From JAKAKT01 sp041305385 (GTDB lineage Archaea > Micrarchaeota > Micrarchaeia > Burarchaeales > JAKAKT01): a stretch of 64,000 nt of DNA. Shown piece after piece: positions 32,787-41,028 of this stretch. Every line of letters begins with the position of its first letter. Positions within the stretch are counted from its first letter, which is position 1. Made by a program: the position numbers and the translations under genes. The stretch lies in contig JBFYLO010000011.1 of assembly GCA_041305385.1 (NCBI GenBank), positions 39,206 through 103,205 of the forward strand, written 5' to 3'. A model generated the notes under the pieces. The model made no database searches. It worked only from the letters and a program-made list of their open reading frames with translations, and had not been told where the DNA came from.

Positions 32787-33956
32787 CTATCTCCTCATCT
32801 TCCTCAGTTCCCTGAATGAAACATACCTGCCCGTCCCCCTTTCATCGATGAAAGAAACCCGGTCCATGCACCCGATGCATGGGTCGATGCTTGCTATGAT
32901 TATCGGGATGTCCGCGATATGCTCGTCCTTGAACATTGCGGGAATCGAGAGCACGTTCGCAAGGGTCGGCGCCCTTACCTTGTAGCGGGCTGGCCTCGGC
33001 CCGCCCTCGGTCCTCATGTAGTGGATGTCCTCGCCCCTTGGTGCCTCGGTCCTGCTCACCGCCTCGCCCTTCGGCATCTTCCAGTTGTCGTTCCTGAAAT
33101 CCCCGGCAGGCATGTTCCTGAGCGCCTGCTCGATTATCCTGATGGACTCCTTAAGCTCGAGAATCCTGACCACTGTCCTCCCGAAAACATCCCCGCTGTC
33201 CCAGGTTATCACGTCGAAATCGAGCTCACCATAGGCGAAATACGGGTCGTCCCTCCTGACATCGATATCGGCCCCCGAAGCCCTGGCAGTCGGCCCGACA
33301 GCCCCGAGCTTGTAAGCCTCGTCCTTGGTGAGCACCCCGACCCCTGCAACCCTTCTCTCGATTATCGGGTCCTTGAGGAACACCTTCTCGAGGTAGTCGA
33401 CCATCTTGTAGAGCTGGGTCAGCCTGCTCGCCAGGTTTCCGGCGTGATTGGCTTCAATGGGATACCTTATCCCGCCGATTCGGTTTATCCCGTGGTTCAC
33501 CCTGTTGCCGGTAATCTCCTCAAGCGAGTCGAGTATGAGCTCCCTAGCCTTCCAGGCATACATGAACAGCGACTTGTGGCCTATCTCCTCTCCGGCTATG
33601 CCTGCCCAGAGCAGGTGGCTGTGAATCCTCTCCATCTCCCCCACTATGGTCCTCACGTACTGCGCCCTCCTCGGGACCTCGACCCCGCATATCTTCTCGG
33701 CGTTCTGGACATAGCAGCAGCTGTGGGTGTAGGAGCAGATGCCGCAGATGTGCTCAATGAGGTATCCTCCCTGGTTGAAGTCCTTGGACTCCATCAGCTT
33801 CTCGATGCCCCTGTGGTTGAACCCGAGCCTGAAATCAGCGCCGACAATGCTCTCGCCGTCAACAGTGAACATGAAATGGACCGGCTCCTCTAGGGCAGGG
33901 TGGATTGGCCCTATTGGTATCTTCATCCCTTCCTTGTTTTTTGCTTCAACTCCCAT
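32787..33956 (-). CDS. mbhL: [NiFe]-hydrogenase large subunit MbhL
   Basis: 389 residues, group 4 catalytic subunit. Both nickel-ligand pairs are present: ICGIC near residue 70 and DPCIGC near the C-terminus, so this is a hydrogenase and not complex I, where they are lost. It reduces protons to H2. About 24 residues follow the last Cys pair (MDRVSFIDERG...), so no removable His-type tail is obvious. GIRYPIEANH and the other NuoD-like blocks are intact. Confidence 0.95.
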   Translation of the reverse strand: MGVEAKNKEGMKIPIGPIHPALEEPVHFMFTVDGESIVGADFRLGFNHRGIEKLMESKDFNQGGYLIEHICGICSYTHSCCYVQNAEKICGVEVPRRAQYVRTIVGEMERIHSHLLWAGIAGEEIGHKSLFMYAWKARELILDSLEEITGNRVNHGINRIGGIRYPIEANHAGNLASRLTQLYKMVDYLEKVFLKDPIIERRVAGVGVLTKDEAYKLGAVGPTARASGADIDVRRDDPYFAYGELDFDVITWDSGDVFGRTVVRILELKESIRIIEQALRNMPAGDFRNDNWKMPKGEAVSRTEAPRGEDIHYMRTEGGPRPARYKVRAPTLANVLSIPAMFKDEHIADIPIIIASIDPCIGCMDRVSFIDERGTGRYVSFRELRKMRR

Positions 33957-33962
33957 TCTGAA

Positions 33963-34358
33963 TCAACTCTTCTGGGCGTCTGCTTTCCTAAGAGGGGGCG
34001 GACCCCTGTAATCATCGGCAATAAACGTGTTAATCGGCCTCGGGTGGTTCCTGACCTCGACCCCGAGCATCTCCACAATCTCCCGCTCGTAGAGAAGCGC
34101 GGAGGGAACAAGCTTGGTGATTGATTCGACGCTTGGGCTGGCCCGGTCCAGGGGCACCCTCAGCGTGAGCAGCTTATCAGGAAGCTCGAAGTGGTAAAGC
34201 ATCTCCATCCTCTCGCCAGTATCCACTCCGGTGATTGTGCACAGGTGGTATTCCCCGGAAACTATCGATTCAAGCCTCCTGCCTAGCTCATCAGCTCCCA
34301 CGAGCTCGAATTCCCTGGGTTTCGGGTTGCCCTTGGCTTTTTTGCTTTTCATTTTCAT
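33963..34358 (-). CDS. mbhK: membrane-bound hydrogenase subunit MbhK (NuoC-like)
   Basis: 131 residues homologous to the 30 kDa subunit of complex I; the C-terminal signature RVPLDRASPSVESITKLVPSALLYEREIVEMLGVEV with the EREIVEMLG motif is clear. A scaffold near the large subunit. Lys-rich N-terminus. ATGA overlap with mbhJ. Confidence 0.9.
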   Translation of the reverse strand: MKMKSKKAKGNPKPREFELVGADELGRRLESIVSGEYHLCTITGVDTGERMEMLYHFELPDKLLTLRVPLDRASPSVESITKLVPSALLYEREIVEMLGVEVRNHPRPINTFIADDYRGPPPLRKADAQKS

Positions 34359-34822
34359 CCCTTCTTGGCCGCAGCTTCGTTCCCCGCATTCTTCCCCGCC
34401 TTCTCGGTTCCTGCAGCCAATTTTCCTGCTGCCTTGAGCACCCCGAGCACGATGGCCTCGGGCCTGGGCGGGCAGCCGGTCACATAAATGTCAACTGGAA
34501 TCACCTTGTCCACTCCCCCAACGATGCTGTAGGCCCCATCGAACACCCCTGAGGTCGAGCCGCAGACCCCCACGCAAACAACTGCCTTCGGGTTCGGCAC
34601 CTGGTCGTAGATGTTCTTCACCCTTTTCTCCATCTGCCTCGTGACAGGTCCGGTGACCAGCAGGATGTCCGCGAGCTTCGGGGAACCCACGAGCTTGACC
34701 CCCACCCTCTCGGCATCGTAGCGCGGAGTCAGGGCCGCGATTATCTCGATGTCGCACCCGTTGCACGAGCCCGTGTTCAAATGGTACACCCACGGTGACT
34801 TCGCGAGGAATTTCCGCATCAT
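34355..34822 (-). CDS. mbhJ: membrane-bound hydrogenase small subunit MbhJ (NuoB-like)
   Basis: 155 residues with the four cysteines for the proximal [4Fe-4S] cluster: TGSCNGCDIE, CVGVC and GCPPRPE. Receives electrons from MbhN clusters and passes them to the NiFe site. An Ala/Lys-rich tail (KLAAGTEKAGKNAGNEAAAKKG) is extra. I chose the ATG in an ATGA overlap with mbhI, giving MMRKFLAKSPWVYHLN. Confidence 0.9.
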   Translation of the reverse strand: MMRKFLAKSPWVYHLNTGSCNGCDIEIIAALTPRYDAERVGVKLVGSPKLADILLVTGPVTRQMEKRVKNIYDQVPNPKAVVCVGVCGSTSGVFDGAYSIVGGVDKVIPVDIYVTGCPPRPEAIVLGVLKAAGKLAAGTEKAGKNAGNEAAAKKG

Positions 34823-35256
34823 ATGACTCTCAACCTCATCACGTACATCGCTATGAACAGCAGCGAGGCCAGGAGCGCGAACACCAGCAGCCACGCAACG
34901 TACTCGTTTATCATGTTGGAGTGGAACCTCTCAGTCGCGCCGAACAGCTTCTCGAGCGTCTTCTCGAACCCGAAGAAGAAATTGTGCGCCGGGGTCCTGT
35001 ATTCGCCGGTCTCCCCGCAGAGGAAATATTCTGTCTCCCTCTCGTTTTTCTTTCTCCTGAGCAGCAGGTAAGCCACCAGCAGGAGCAGCAGGAACAGCGA
35101 GCCCCAGGCCAATGCATCCCAGTAGCCGACATCCCGCATCAGGAACGCCTTTTCAGATTCGCCTATCGCCACCAAATCACCAATAACTCTCTCCCCGCGA
35201 AGTCTCGCGACAGGGCCGAGCGTCCGAATCTTTTCCATCTTCCCATTCTTTTTCAC
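34819..35256 (-). CDS. mbhI: membrane-bound hydrogenase subunit MbhI
   Basis: 145 residues with two membrane helices (about 47-66 and 118-140) joined by a cytosolic loop containing ETEYFLCGE. Position between the MrpD-like subunit and the small subunit, and two-helix topology, match MbhI of Pyrococcus-type Mbh, which bridges the pump and hydrogenase modules. Starts directly after the mbhH stop. Confidence 0.75.
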   Translation of the reverse strand: MKKNGKMEKIRTLGPVARLRGERVIGDLVAIGESEKAFLMRDVGYWDALAWGSLFLLLLLVAYLLLRRKKNERETEYFLCGETGEYRTPAHNFFFGFEKTLEKLFGATERFHSNMINEYVAWLLVFALLASLLFIAMYVMRLRVI

Positions 35257-36789
35257 CTAGAACATTCCAGCTAACACCGCATTTATGTAAGCCCCGGGGT
35301 TGAGCAGGACTCTCGCAGCCGGGGTTATGAAATTCACAATCACGAAGTCCGGGAACAGTCCGATAAGGAGGCATAGGAGGGCGAGGAAGAGCATTGGCGC
35401 AGTCATCGAAAGCGGCACCTCCTTGATTTCTCGTTTGATTCCAGTCCCCAGGAACACTGCGTGGAACACCTTCATGAACGAGGCGAGGGTGAGCAAGCTC
35501 CCGAGCAGTGCGATGGCAGTGAGAACCGGGTGGACCTCGAAAGCCGCGTTGTAGATAATCCACTTGCTCGCGAACCCGTTGAACGGGGGAATTCCGCTGA
35601 TGGCGAGCGCCCCTACCCCGTAGGCGAGGGCAGTGAGCGGCATGTATTTCGCAAGCCCGCCCATCCTGTTTATGTCGGTCTCGCCGGTCCTCCAAATCAC
35701 AGCGCCTGCAGTAAGGAACAGCATCCCCTTGTAGATTACGTTGTTGAGCACGTGGAACAGGCACCCGGTCATCCCGAGCATCGTCCCCAATCCGGCTGCG
35801 AGTACCATGTACCCGAGCTGGCTTATGGCATGGTAAGCGAGCATCCTCTTGAAATCAGTCTGCATCATTGCCATGAACACTCCTGCAAATATGGTTGCAA
35901 TCCCTATGGCAATCAGCAGCCAGCTCGTTCCAACAAACCCAAAGAGCACTGAAAGCAACCTGAGTATAACATACAGCCCTGTCCCGTATTTCATCCCAAT
36001 CAGCAGCATGCTCGCGCTGTGCGGGGCTGAACTGTATGCCTCGGGCATCCAGGTGTGGAGCGGGAAGAACGACGTCTTCACTCCGACTCCTATGAATATT
36101 AAAACCATGGCTACCAGGGGCACAAGCGCCCCGCCAGAGATGAGCTGCCCGAGTGGGTCGAGTCCGCTGGCTGAAATTCCCTCGTTCAGCGCCCCGAGCT
36201 TGTACGCGATGTGGGCGATGTTGAGGGTCCCGGTGACGCTATACAGTATTATTATCCCGACAAGCAGGAACGTGGTCGCGAGGGAGGCGAGAATGAGGAA
36301 GTTGAAGGATGCGTTGAGCGCCCTCTCCCTTCCATCATATGCCACGAGCCCAACGCACACGAAGTTGAACAGCTCTAGGAAAACGAACAGGTTGAAGAGG
36401 TCGCCGGTGAGGGTGACCCCGAGGCTGCCGGCGCAGGCGAGGAACACAAGCGAGTAATACTTGGTCGCGTGCGAGTCGGAAATCTCGTTCTTTGAGTAAA
36501 CTATCGCAAGCACCGCGAAGAGGCCGATGAGGGCCCCGAAAAGCCAGGAAAGCGGGTCGAGCACAAGGCCTATCCCCATCAGCGTGCCCACAACCGGCAC
36601 CCAGTTGCCGAGCCAGTAGGGCGTATAGCCTGCCTGGGCATCAGGGTACAGGGAAGCCACGAAGAGAAGCGAAATAAGGCTCATGGCAAGGGCGAATGGC
36701 CAGCGGGCCTTCTTGTAGAACCTGCCCACTAATGGCACTACGAATGCCGCGAACAGGTAAAGCCCAATGGGTATTATCGGTGGAAACAT
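35257..36789 (-). CDS. mbhH: membrane-bound hydrogenase antiporter-like subunit MbhH (MrpD/NuoN-like)
   Basis: 510 residues and about fourteen membrane helices. The proton/sodium channel family core is present: LFVFLELFNFVCVGLVAY, KTSFFPLHTWMPEAYSSAPHSASMLLIGMKYG and MLAYHAISQLGYMVLA. Drives ion translocation coupled to H2 formation. I chose the ATG (MFPPIIPIG) with GTGAAAGG just upstream; five codons earlier would also fit. Confidence 0.9.
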   Translation of the reverse strand: MFPPIIPIGLYLFAAFVVPLVGRFYKKARWPFALAMSLISLLFVASLYPDAQAGYTPYWLGNWVPVVGTLMGIGLVLDPLSWLFGALIGLFAVLAIVYSKNEISDSHATKYYSLVFLACAGSLGVTLTGDLFNLFVFLELFNFVCVGLVAYDGRERALNASFNFLILASLATTFLLVGIIILYSVTGTLNIAHIAYKLGALNEGISASGLDPLGQLISGGALVPLVAMVLIFIGVGVKTSFFPLHTWMPEAYSSAPHSASMLLIGMKYGTGLYVILRLLSVLFGFVGTSWLLIAIGIATIFAGVFMAMMQTDFKRMLAYHAISQLGYMVLAAGLGTMLGMTGCLFHVLNNVIYKGMLFLTAGAVIWRTGETDINRMGGLAKYMPLTALAYGVGALAISGIPPFNGFASKWIIYNAAFEVHPVLTAIALLGSLLTLASFMKVFHAVFLGTGIKREIKEVPLSMTAPMLFLALLCLLIGLFPDFVIVNFITPAARVLLNPGAYINAVLAGMF

Positions 36790-36793
36790 CCTT

Positions 36794-37129
36794 TCACTTC
36801 TCTGCATCTTTTATTTCGAGGGTCCCCCTGTTCCTGTAAAGGCCAATGACAAGGGAAAGCGCCAGTGCAGTGACGGACGCGCCGATTACGATTGAGGTGA
36901 GCGTGAGGGCCTGCGGTATCGGGTCCACGAGGCAGTCGAAGGTTTTTCCAGACTCCACTATGGGCGCAGTGCAGCTGTCCACATAACCCCTTGTTATGAT
37001 GAACATGTTGACCCCGTAGTCAATCACGCTGAGCGCTATTATCATCTTGAGCATGTTCCTCTTTAGGAGGACTCCAAGGATGCCTGCAACCATCAGGCCT
37101 GCGCACAGCACGAATAAAACATTCGACAT
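36794..37129 (-). CDS. mbhG: membrane-bound hydrogenase subunit MbhG (MrpC/NuoK-like)
   Basis: 111 residues, three membrane helices, matching MrpC/NuoK: LKRNMLKMIIALSVIDYGVNMFII and DPIPQALTLTSIVIGASVTALALSL, the typical second and third helix signature. Part of the Mrp-derived pump module. Four bases separate it from mbhF. Confidence 0.9.
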   Translation of the reverse strand: MSNVLFVLCAGLMVAGILGVLLKRNMLKMIIALSVIDYGVNMFIITRGYVDSCTAPIVESGKTFDCLVDPIPQALTLTSIVIGASVTALALSLVIGLYRNRGTLEIKDAEK

Positions 37130-37133
37130 GGCA

Positions 37134-37589
37134 TCAGCTTTTTGCTTCGATTTTCTCTTCTTCCTCATCCTTCCAGAGCAGCGCGAGGAACAGAACCCCG
37201 ATTGTCCCAATGCCTGCTGCCACCTTGGTCCCTATGGCATAGTTCAGGGTCGGCATGAACCCAGCGCTCCATATGTCATAAAGATTCCCAAGCGGGAACA
37301 CTCCCTTGTTCTGGAGGAACAGCCCCCCGACGAGGACTCCTGCGAATCCCACTGAAACATAAACTATCGAGCCGAGATTCTCGGAAAGCCCGAGCCTTGT
37401 TTCCTTGAACACTCCCTCAGCGCTCTTGCCATACCCAAGGAGGACGAGCAGAAACCCAGTAGCGATTATCACTCCGCCCTGGAATCCTCCCCCCGGGGTC
37501 AGGTGCCCGTTCGCGACAATGTAAATCCCGTAAACAGTAACCAGGAGGACAAGGACCCTTGCAGCTGTTCTCACAATCACGCTCATCAT
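37134..37589 (-). CDS. mbhF: membrane-bound hydrogenase subunit MbhF (MrpB-like)
   Basis: 151 residues, about four membrane helices. GHLTPGGGFQGGVIIATGFLL is the MnhB/MrpB signature. A longer in-frame upstream reading runs through the mbhE coding region and is not credible. Acidic/Lys tail KDEEEEKIEAKS. Confidence 0.9.
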   Translation of the reverse strand: MMSVIVRTAARVLVLLVTVYGIYIVANGHLTPGGGFQGGVIIATGFLLVLLGYGKSAEGVFKETRLGLSENLGSIVYVSVGFAGVLVGGLFLQNKGVFPLGNLYDIWSAGFMPTLNYAIGTKVAAGIGTIGVLFLALLWKDEEEEKIEAKS

Positions 37590-37605
37590 AACATCACAAT
37601 CCCGT

Positions 37606-37986
37606 TCAGATGTCCTTAACCCAGGGCGGCTTTGTCTCCGGGGGCTTTTCAGGAACAGGCGCCGGGGCAGGTTCAGTTTTTTCAGGGACTGGCTTTGGAG
37701 CCTCGCTCTTCTCCTCTTTCCTGTTCGAAAGCAGCACCACGACTCCGGTGACTGCTGCAAACAGGAGGGTCGCTTCCCCAAGGGTGTCGTAGCCCCTGAT
37801 ATCGAGCACCACTGCGCAGACGATGTTCGCAGCCCCGGCAGCAGGCACAGCAGTCTTCAGCACCAGGTCCGCGGAGTCGAGTGAGGGTTTCCCAAATCCA
37901 GCGAGCAACCACATGCCCGCCATCAGCAGGGCCCCTACCAGGACTCCGGCGACTGCCCCAGCCTTGATTATCATGTCACTTTTCAC
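37606..37986 (-). CDS. mbhE: membrane-bound hydrogenase subunit MbhE with long Pro/Glu tail
   Basis: 126 residues. Two or three membrane helices, with VVLDIRGYDTLGEATLLFAAV typical of the MrpA C-terminal/MbhE family. Then comes a 35-residue cytosolic tail of Pro, Glu, Lys and Ala ending KPPWVKDI. That ending recurs in MbhN (APPWVKRNK), an unusual match between non-homologous subunits. Overlaps mbhD by four bases. Confidence 0.85.
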   Translation of the reverse strand: MKSDMIIKAGAVAGVLVGALLMAGMWLLAGFGKPSLDSADLVLKTAVPAAGAANIVCAVVLDIRGYDTLGEATLLFAAVTGVVVLLSNRKEEKSEAPKPVPEKTEPAPAPVPEKPPETKPPWVKDI

Positions 37987-38231
37987 TTTTCATACCTCGA
38001 AGTTTTCGAAATCGCGACCAGCATTATGAGCGGGACGATCCCTGCACCGACTGCTGCCTCGGCAATGGCGACATCAGGTGCGTGGAGCACTAGGAAATAG
38101 GCAGTCGCAGCAAGCCCGGCAGCCCCGAGCGCTATGGTGGAGGCGAGCATGTCCTTTGACCAGAGCGCGTAGAGGCATGAGCCCATGACAATCAGGCCTG
38201 AAAGGATTGCGAGCACCTCGACTGCCATCAT
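37983..38231 (-). CDS. mbhD: membrane-bound hydrogenase subunit MbhD
   Basis: 82 residues, three membrane helices. LWSKDMLASTIALGAAGLAATAYFLVLHAPDVAIAEAAVGAGI-type sequence is the DUF4040/MrpA C-terminal core (APDVAIAEAAVG). ATGA overlaps on both sides. Confidence 0.9.
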   Translation of the reverse strand: MMAVEVLAILSGLIVMGSCLYALWSKDMLASTIALGAAGLAATAYFLVLHAPDVAIAEAAVGAGIVPLIMLVAISKTSRYEK

Positions 38232-38554
38232 TTTTCACCAGTCTGGTCCTTTACCAGGTTGTTCGGTTTCATACCCCTCTTGAACATCGCCCTCGCCATG
38301 GCGTGAGAGCCCACTGCCCCGGCGACCCAGGTGGCTATGAGCAGGATAACTGCGGACTTTGCATAGCCCAACTCCCCGGTTGTTTTCGAGTAAAGGGCTA
38401 CGGGAATCAGCAGGAAAAGGGTCCCAAGAGTCACCAATATGGTGCTCGCGTGGAACCTGCTCATGAAGTCAGGGAGCCTGAGGATTCCTAGGGCGCTGAT
38501 TATGCATAGCGCGGTCCCGAGCAGGAGCGACACTGCAGTCAGTTCAGCCATCAC
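38228..38554 (-). CDS. mbhC: membrane-bound hydrogenase subunit MbhC (MrpG-like)
   Basis: 108 residues, three membrane helices. LGILRLPDFMSRFHASTI is the MnhG/MrpG signature, followed by an Ala/Gly-rich helix with MARAMFKRG. ATGA overlaps with both neighbours. Confidence 0.9.
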   Translation of the reverse strand: MMAELTAVSLLLGTALCIISALGILRLPDFMSRFHASTILVTLGTLFLLIPVALYSKTTGELGYAKSAVILLIATWVAGAVGSHAMARAMFKRGMKPNNLVKDQTGEK

Positions 38555-38811
38555 AGCTTTCCACTCTCCAGCACTTTTGCGATTGCCACTGTCCCAACAA
38601 ACCCGAGAGCAGCGACAACGATTGCAATATCCAGGTAAATCGACCGCTGGAACTCCACTGAAAGCAGGGCTAGTGCATTTGCAATGAGCACCCCCATGGC
38701 ATCAGTCGCGAGGACCCTGTCTGCGACAGTCGGGCCCTTGAACACCCTGTAACAAAGGGCCCCGCAGAGCCCGAACAGCACGACCGCCACTGCAACGAAT
38801 ATGCTGACCAT
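38551..38811 (-). CDS. mbhB: membrane-bound hydrogenase subunit MbhB (MrpF-like)
   Basis: 86 residues, three membrane helices. GPTVADRVLATDAMGVL is the MnhF/MrpF signature and YLDIAIVVAALGFVGTVAIAK the conserved last helix. Five bases downstream of mbhA. Confidence 0.9.
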   Translation of the reverse strand: MVSIFVAVAVVLFGLCGALCYRVFKGPTVADRVLATDAMGVLIANALALLSVEFQRSIYLDIAIVVAALGFVGTVAIAKVLESGKL

Positions 38812-38816
38812 ATTCC

Positions 38817-39311
38817 CTACTCCAGAACTCTTTTCAAATTCTTCTCGAAATTTCCCACAATCTCGCCCTTCGCCTTTTCAGTCTCGAGCTCGCTCGCCAC
38901 TATCCAGTGAACATACAGGAATCCGCCCTCGGCATCAATCGTCAAGGTTCCCGGGGTAAGAGTGATTGAGTTTGAAACCCCGGCAGTCACGAATTCCGAG
39001 TTCGTCCTCAGGGGAAGGCGAAGGACCGCAGGCTTCAGCTCCGGGTTCGGCGTCAGGATTATCCTAATCATGAACACATTGGCCTTCACCAAGGCTATGG
39101 CGAAATCAATTGCATAAATGGCGAATCCCGCCAGCCTCATTGGGGAAAAATGCTTCAGCTCGAGCTCCCTGAACAGGAACCGTGAAGAGATTGCCGCCGA
39201 GATGAGCGCAACCGGCACCCCGAGGATTAGGGCGTTTTGGCTAATGCTCAGGTTGAAGAACAGCCAGAGCAAGTAGGCGAGAACAAAGCATGCAGCAAAG
39301 CCGATTCTCAT
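38817..39311 (-). CDS. mbhA: membrane-bound hydrogenase subunit MbhA (MrpE-like)
   Basis: 164 residues; two N-terminal membrane helices followed by the MnhE/MrpE soluble domain (LTPNPELKPAVLRLPLRTNSEFVTAGVSNSITLTPGTLTID). First gene of the operon. GGGGGG SD ten or so bases before the ATG and a TATA box further up. Confidence 0.9.
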   Translation of the reverse strand: MRIGFAACFVLAYLLWLFFNLSISQNALILGVPVALISAAISSRFLFRELELKHFSPMRLAGFAIYAIDFAIALVKANVFMIRIILTPNPELKPAVLRLPLRTNSEFVTAGVSNSITLTPGTLTIDAEGGFLYVHWIVASELETEKAKGEIVGNFEKNLKRVLE

Positions 39312-39346
39312 TAAGTCCCCCCGAATGCACTATAATCCAGTAAAGA

Positions 39347-39356
39347 ATTTATTAAT
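39347..39356 (-). promoter_or_regulatory. TATA box of the mbhA-N operon
   Basis: Minus-strand ATTAATAAAT about 40 nt before the mbhA ATG; predicted transcription start about 39325, leaving a 14-base leader that holds the GGGGGG SD (39317-39322). Confidence 0.55.
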
Positions 39357-39441
39357 ACTACCCAACCCGCGGCTTTCTCACTAAATTTTGACGTTATTTG
39401 GGTATTACTTGGGAGTTATTTCGGAAAATCTACTTATATGC

Positions 39442-39453
39442 GGCCCGGGCCGT
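39442..39453. promoter_or_regulatory. palindrome CGGCCCGGGCCG at a promoter
   Basis: Perfect 12-base palindrome directly after TATA-like CTTATATG (39433-39440) and before the predicted start of the small secreted protein gene. Its place suits a repressor site; no regulator is identified. Confidence 0.4.
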
Positions 39454-39482
39454 TATACCTCAGTTGGTTGAAAGGTGATGTT

Positions 39483-40100
39483 ATGGATATGAAAATATTG
39501 GCAGGGGCAATCGCAATTTCGCTGATTGCCTTTGTTGGGATAGCTTTTGCAATGCCGGATTGGCACATGGGAGCTGGGGACTGGACTAGTTCCGGTTTCA
39601 ACGCGACAGGCAATTCCACAGGCCCGCCCGGACCGGGATTTGGCCGCGGAGGATTCGACCGCAACCGGACCATGCATAACAATACGATGAACTGTACGGG
39701 CCCGAGGTTCAACACAACAGATAATTTCATGCGTCCGCCAAGGCCAGGACTCAACCCCGAAGGGAACCAGACGGTTCCGGAGTTCAACTCCTCCCAACTC
39801 GAGGAATTCAAGCAGGCGATAGAGGCAGGGGACTATCAGACTGCGAAGCAGCTCCATGAAACCTACCACTTAGGGGGGCTGCTGTTCGACAAGCTGACTG
39901 AAACGACATTCGCCAAGTATTCGCAGATATACGGGCTCCAGAATGAGCTTATGCAGGAGCTTGGCCTGGAAGAACCAGGAATCGGCCCGAGGTTCGATGG
40001 ATTCGGTCGAGGCCCGGAACCCGGCTTCGCTCATGGCATGCGCAACTACGGGAACCACCGCGCAACCAAACCGGTCGCCGATTTGGGGGAAGAAGGGTGA
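39483..40100 (+). CDS. small secreted Pro/Gly/Asn-rich protein
   Basis: 205 residues. A signal peptide (MKILAGAIAISLIAFVGIAFA) is followed by Asn/Thr/Pro/Gly low complexity with many N-glycosylation sequons (NAT, NST, NRT, NNT, NTT, NQT), then a helical segment (SSQLEEFKQAIEAGDYQTAKQLHETYHLGG) and a Gly/Pro tail. Likely glycosylated surface protein. ATG start with AAGGTG upstream; an earlier in-frame ATG-like start is less favoured. Confidence 0.65.
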   Translation: MDMKILAGAIAISLIAFVGIAFAMPDWHMGAGDWTSSGFNATGNSTGPPGPGFGRGGFDRNRTMHNNTMNCTGPRFNTTDNFMRPPRPGLNPEGNQTVPEFNSSQLEEFKQAIEAGDYQTAKQLHETYHLGGLLFDKLTETTFAKYSQIYGLQNELMQELGLEEPGIGPRFDGFGRGPEPGFAHGMRNYGNHRATKPVADLGEEG

Positions 40101-40125
40101 GGTCCCTTCCCTCCTTTATGCTCTT

Positions 40126-40200
40126 GGGGAAACCAGGGCGTTCTCCCAGCCGCTCTTGCGGCGTCCGCTTTCGAAAGGAGGCGGCGCGCTCAGTTTCCCC
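40126..40200. repeat. multi-hairpin element
   Basis: Ends pair GGGGAAAC (40126-40133) with GTTTCCCC (40193-40200). Inside are GCCGC/GCGGC with loop TCTT (40149-40162), the palindrome CTTTCGAAAG (40168-40177) and a CCGC/GCGG pairing around it. It lies between two small exported-protein genes. Its joining sequences differ from the cloverleaf pair, so it is a separate element. Confidence 0.5.
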
Positions 40201-40239
40201 CGGAATCCATTAACATCAACCAACAAAAGATGATGGCCC

Positions 40240-40455
40240 ATGGACAAATGGAACGCATTGATCGTAGTCCTTCTCTCGCTGTTATTCCTCATAATCGTCA
40301 TGCTCTCGGGATGCACCTCAACCGATGAGACCTCCGACCAGGAGAAGGCTGATTCCGGCTCAAGTTCAGATTCAGGAGGCGGGCCAGGCCCGATGGACTT
40401 CCCTCCTGACGGAGGAGGCCCGCCCGACGACTGGGGCGGACCGCCGCCGGGTTAA
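40240..40455 (+). CDS. small lipoprotein with Asp/Gly/Pro tail
   Basis: 71 residues. Signal sequence with lipobox MLSGC, then a short Ser/Asp/Gly/Pro-rich tail. Such peptides carry no enzymatic domain; function unknown. Preceded by the multi-hairpin element. Confidence 0.6.
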   Translation: MDKWNALIVVLLSLLFLIIVMLSGCTSTDETSDQEKADSGSSSDSGGGPGPMDFPPDGGGPPDDWGGPPPG

Positions 40456-40477
40456 TAACGCGAGTAAGGCAGGGTCT

Positions 40478-40969
40478 CTAATCCGAAACAGTGTAACCTG
40501 CTTCCTTCAGTTTTTTAGCCGCCCTGTACTCCGGGCCGAGCCTCCAGTCCGCAACTATGAATTCGGCCCCGAGGAAAAGCGCAAGCCAGCCCGCGGGCAA
40601 AAGGAGAAGACTCACAAGGCCATAGCCTTCCGAGTAAACCTTTGCCTGGGCAGTCAGCAACGCTCCCCCAAGAACGACATAGGCTGTCCCCTGGAACCTG
40701 TGAGCCCACTGCTCTTTCCTGAGCCTTTCCTCGTGCTGGAAAAAGTAGCTCCCAATCCGCTCCTTTACAATCCCGAGCTCGGCTTTTTTCGTCTTTTTCT
40801 TCACCCTGATTTCGACTTCCTTGAATTCGCCAGCCTCGTAGGCTTTTCTCGTGAGCTCAGAGATAAAATCTCCTGATAGGTCCCGCTTGGAAATGGGACG
40901 GTCGTCGAATTTGGAAAATAAGTTTCCGATGGAATCCGCCGCGAGAGTTATCCTTTCCGCCCTGGGCAT
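40478..40969 (-). CDS. membrane protein with N-terminal cytosolic helical region
   Basis: 163 residues: about 85 charged helical residues, then two membrane helices (about 95-135) and a basic tail. Minus-strand TATA-like TTATATTTAA about 28 nt ahead of the ATG points to a leaderless transcript. It diverges from the arrestin-like gene across one shared AT-rich box. Function unknown. Confidence 0.6.
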   Translation of the reverse strand: MPRAERITLAADSIGNLFSKFDDRPISKRDLSGDFISELTRKAYEAGEFKEVEIRVKKKTKKAELGIVKERIGSYFFQHEERLRKEQWAHRFQGTAYVVLGGALLTAQAKVYSEGYGLVSLLLLPAGWLALFLGAEFIVADWRLGPEYRAAKKLKEAGYTVSD

Positions 40970-41028
40970 AAGTGGATATGTCGGGCACCAGTATTAAATA
41001 TAACCCGCTTAAAGTATTTGGTGGTTCA

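Noticed and set aside
37590..37781. Extended N-terminus of MbhF
   Set aside because: It runs in another frame across the mbhE coding region and yields an Arg/Ser-rich sequence unlike the family.
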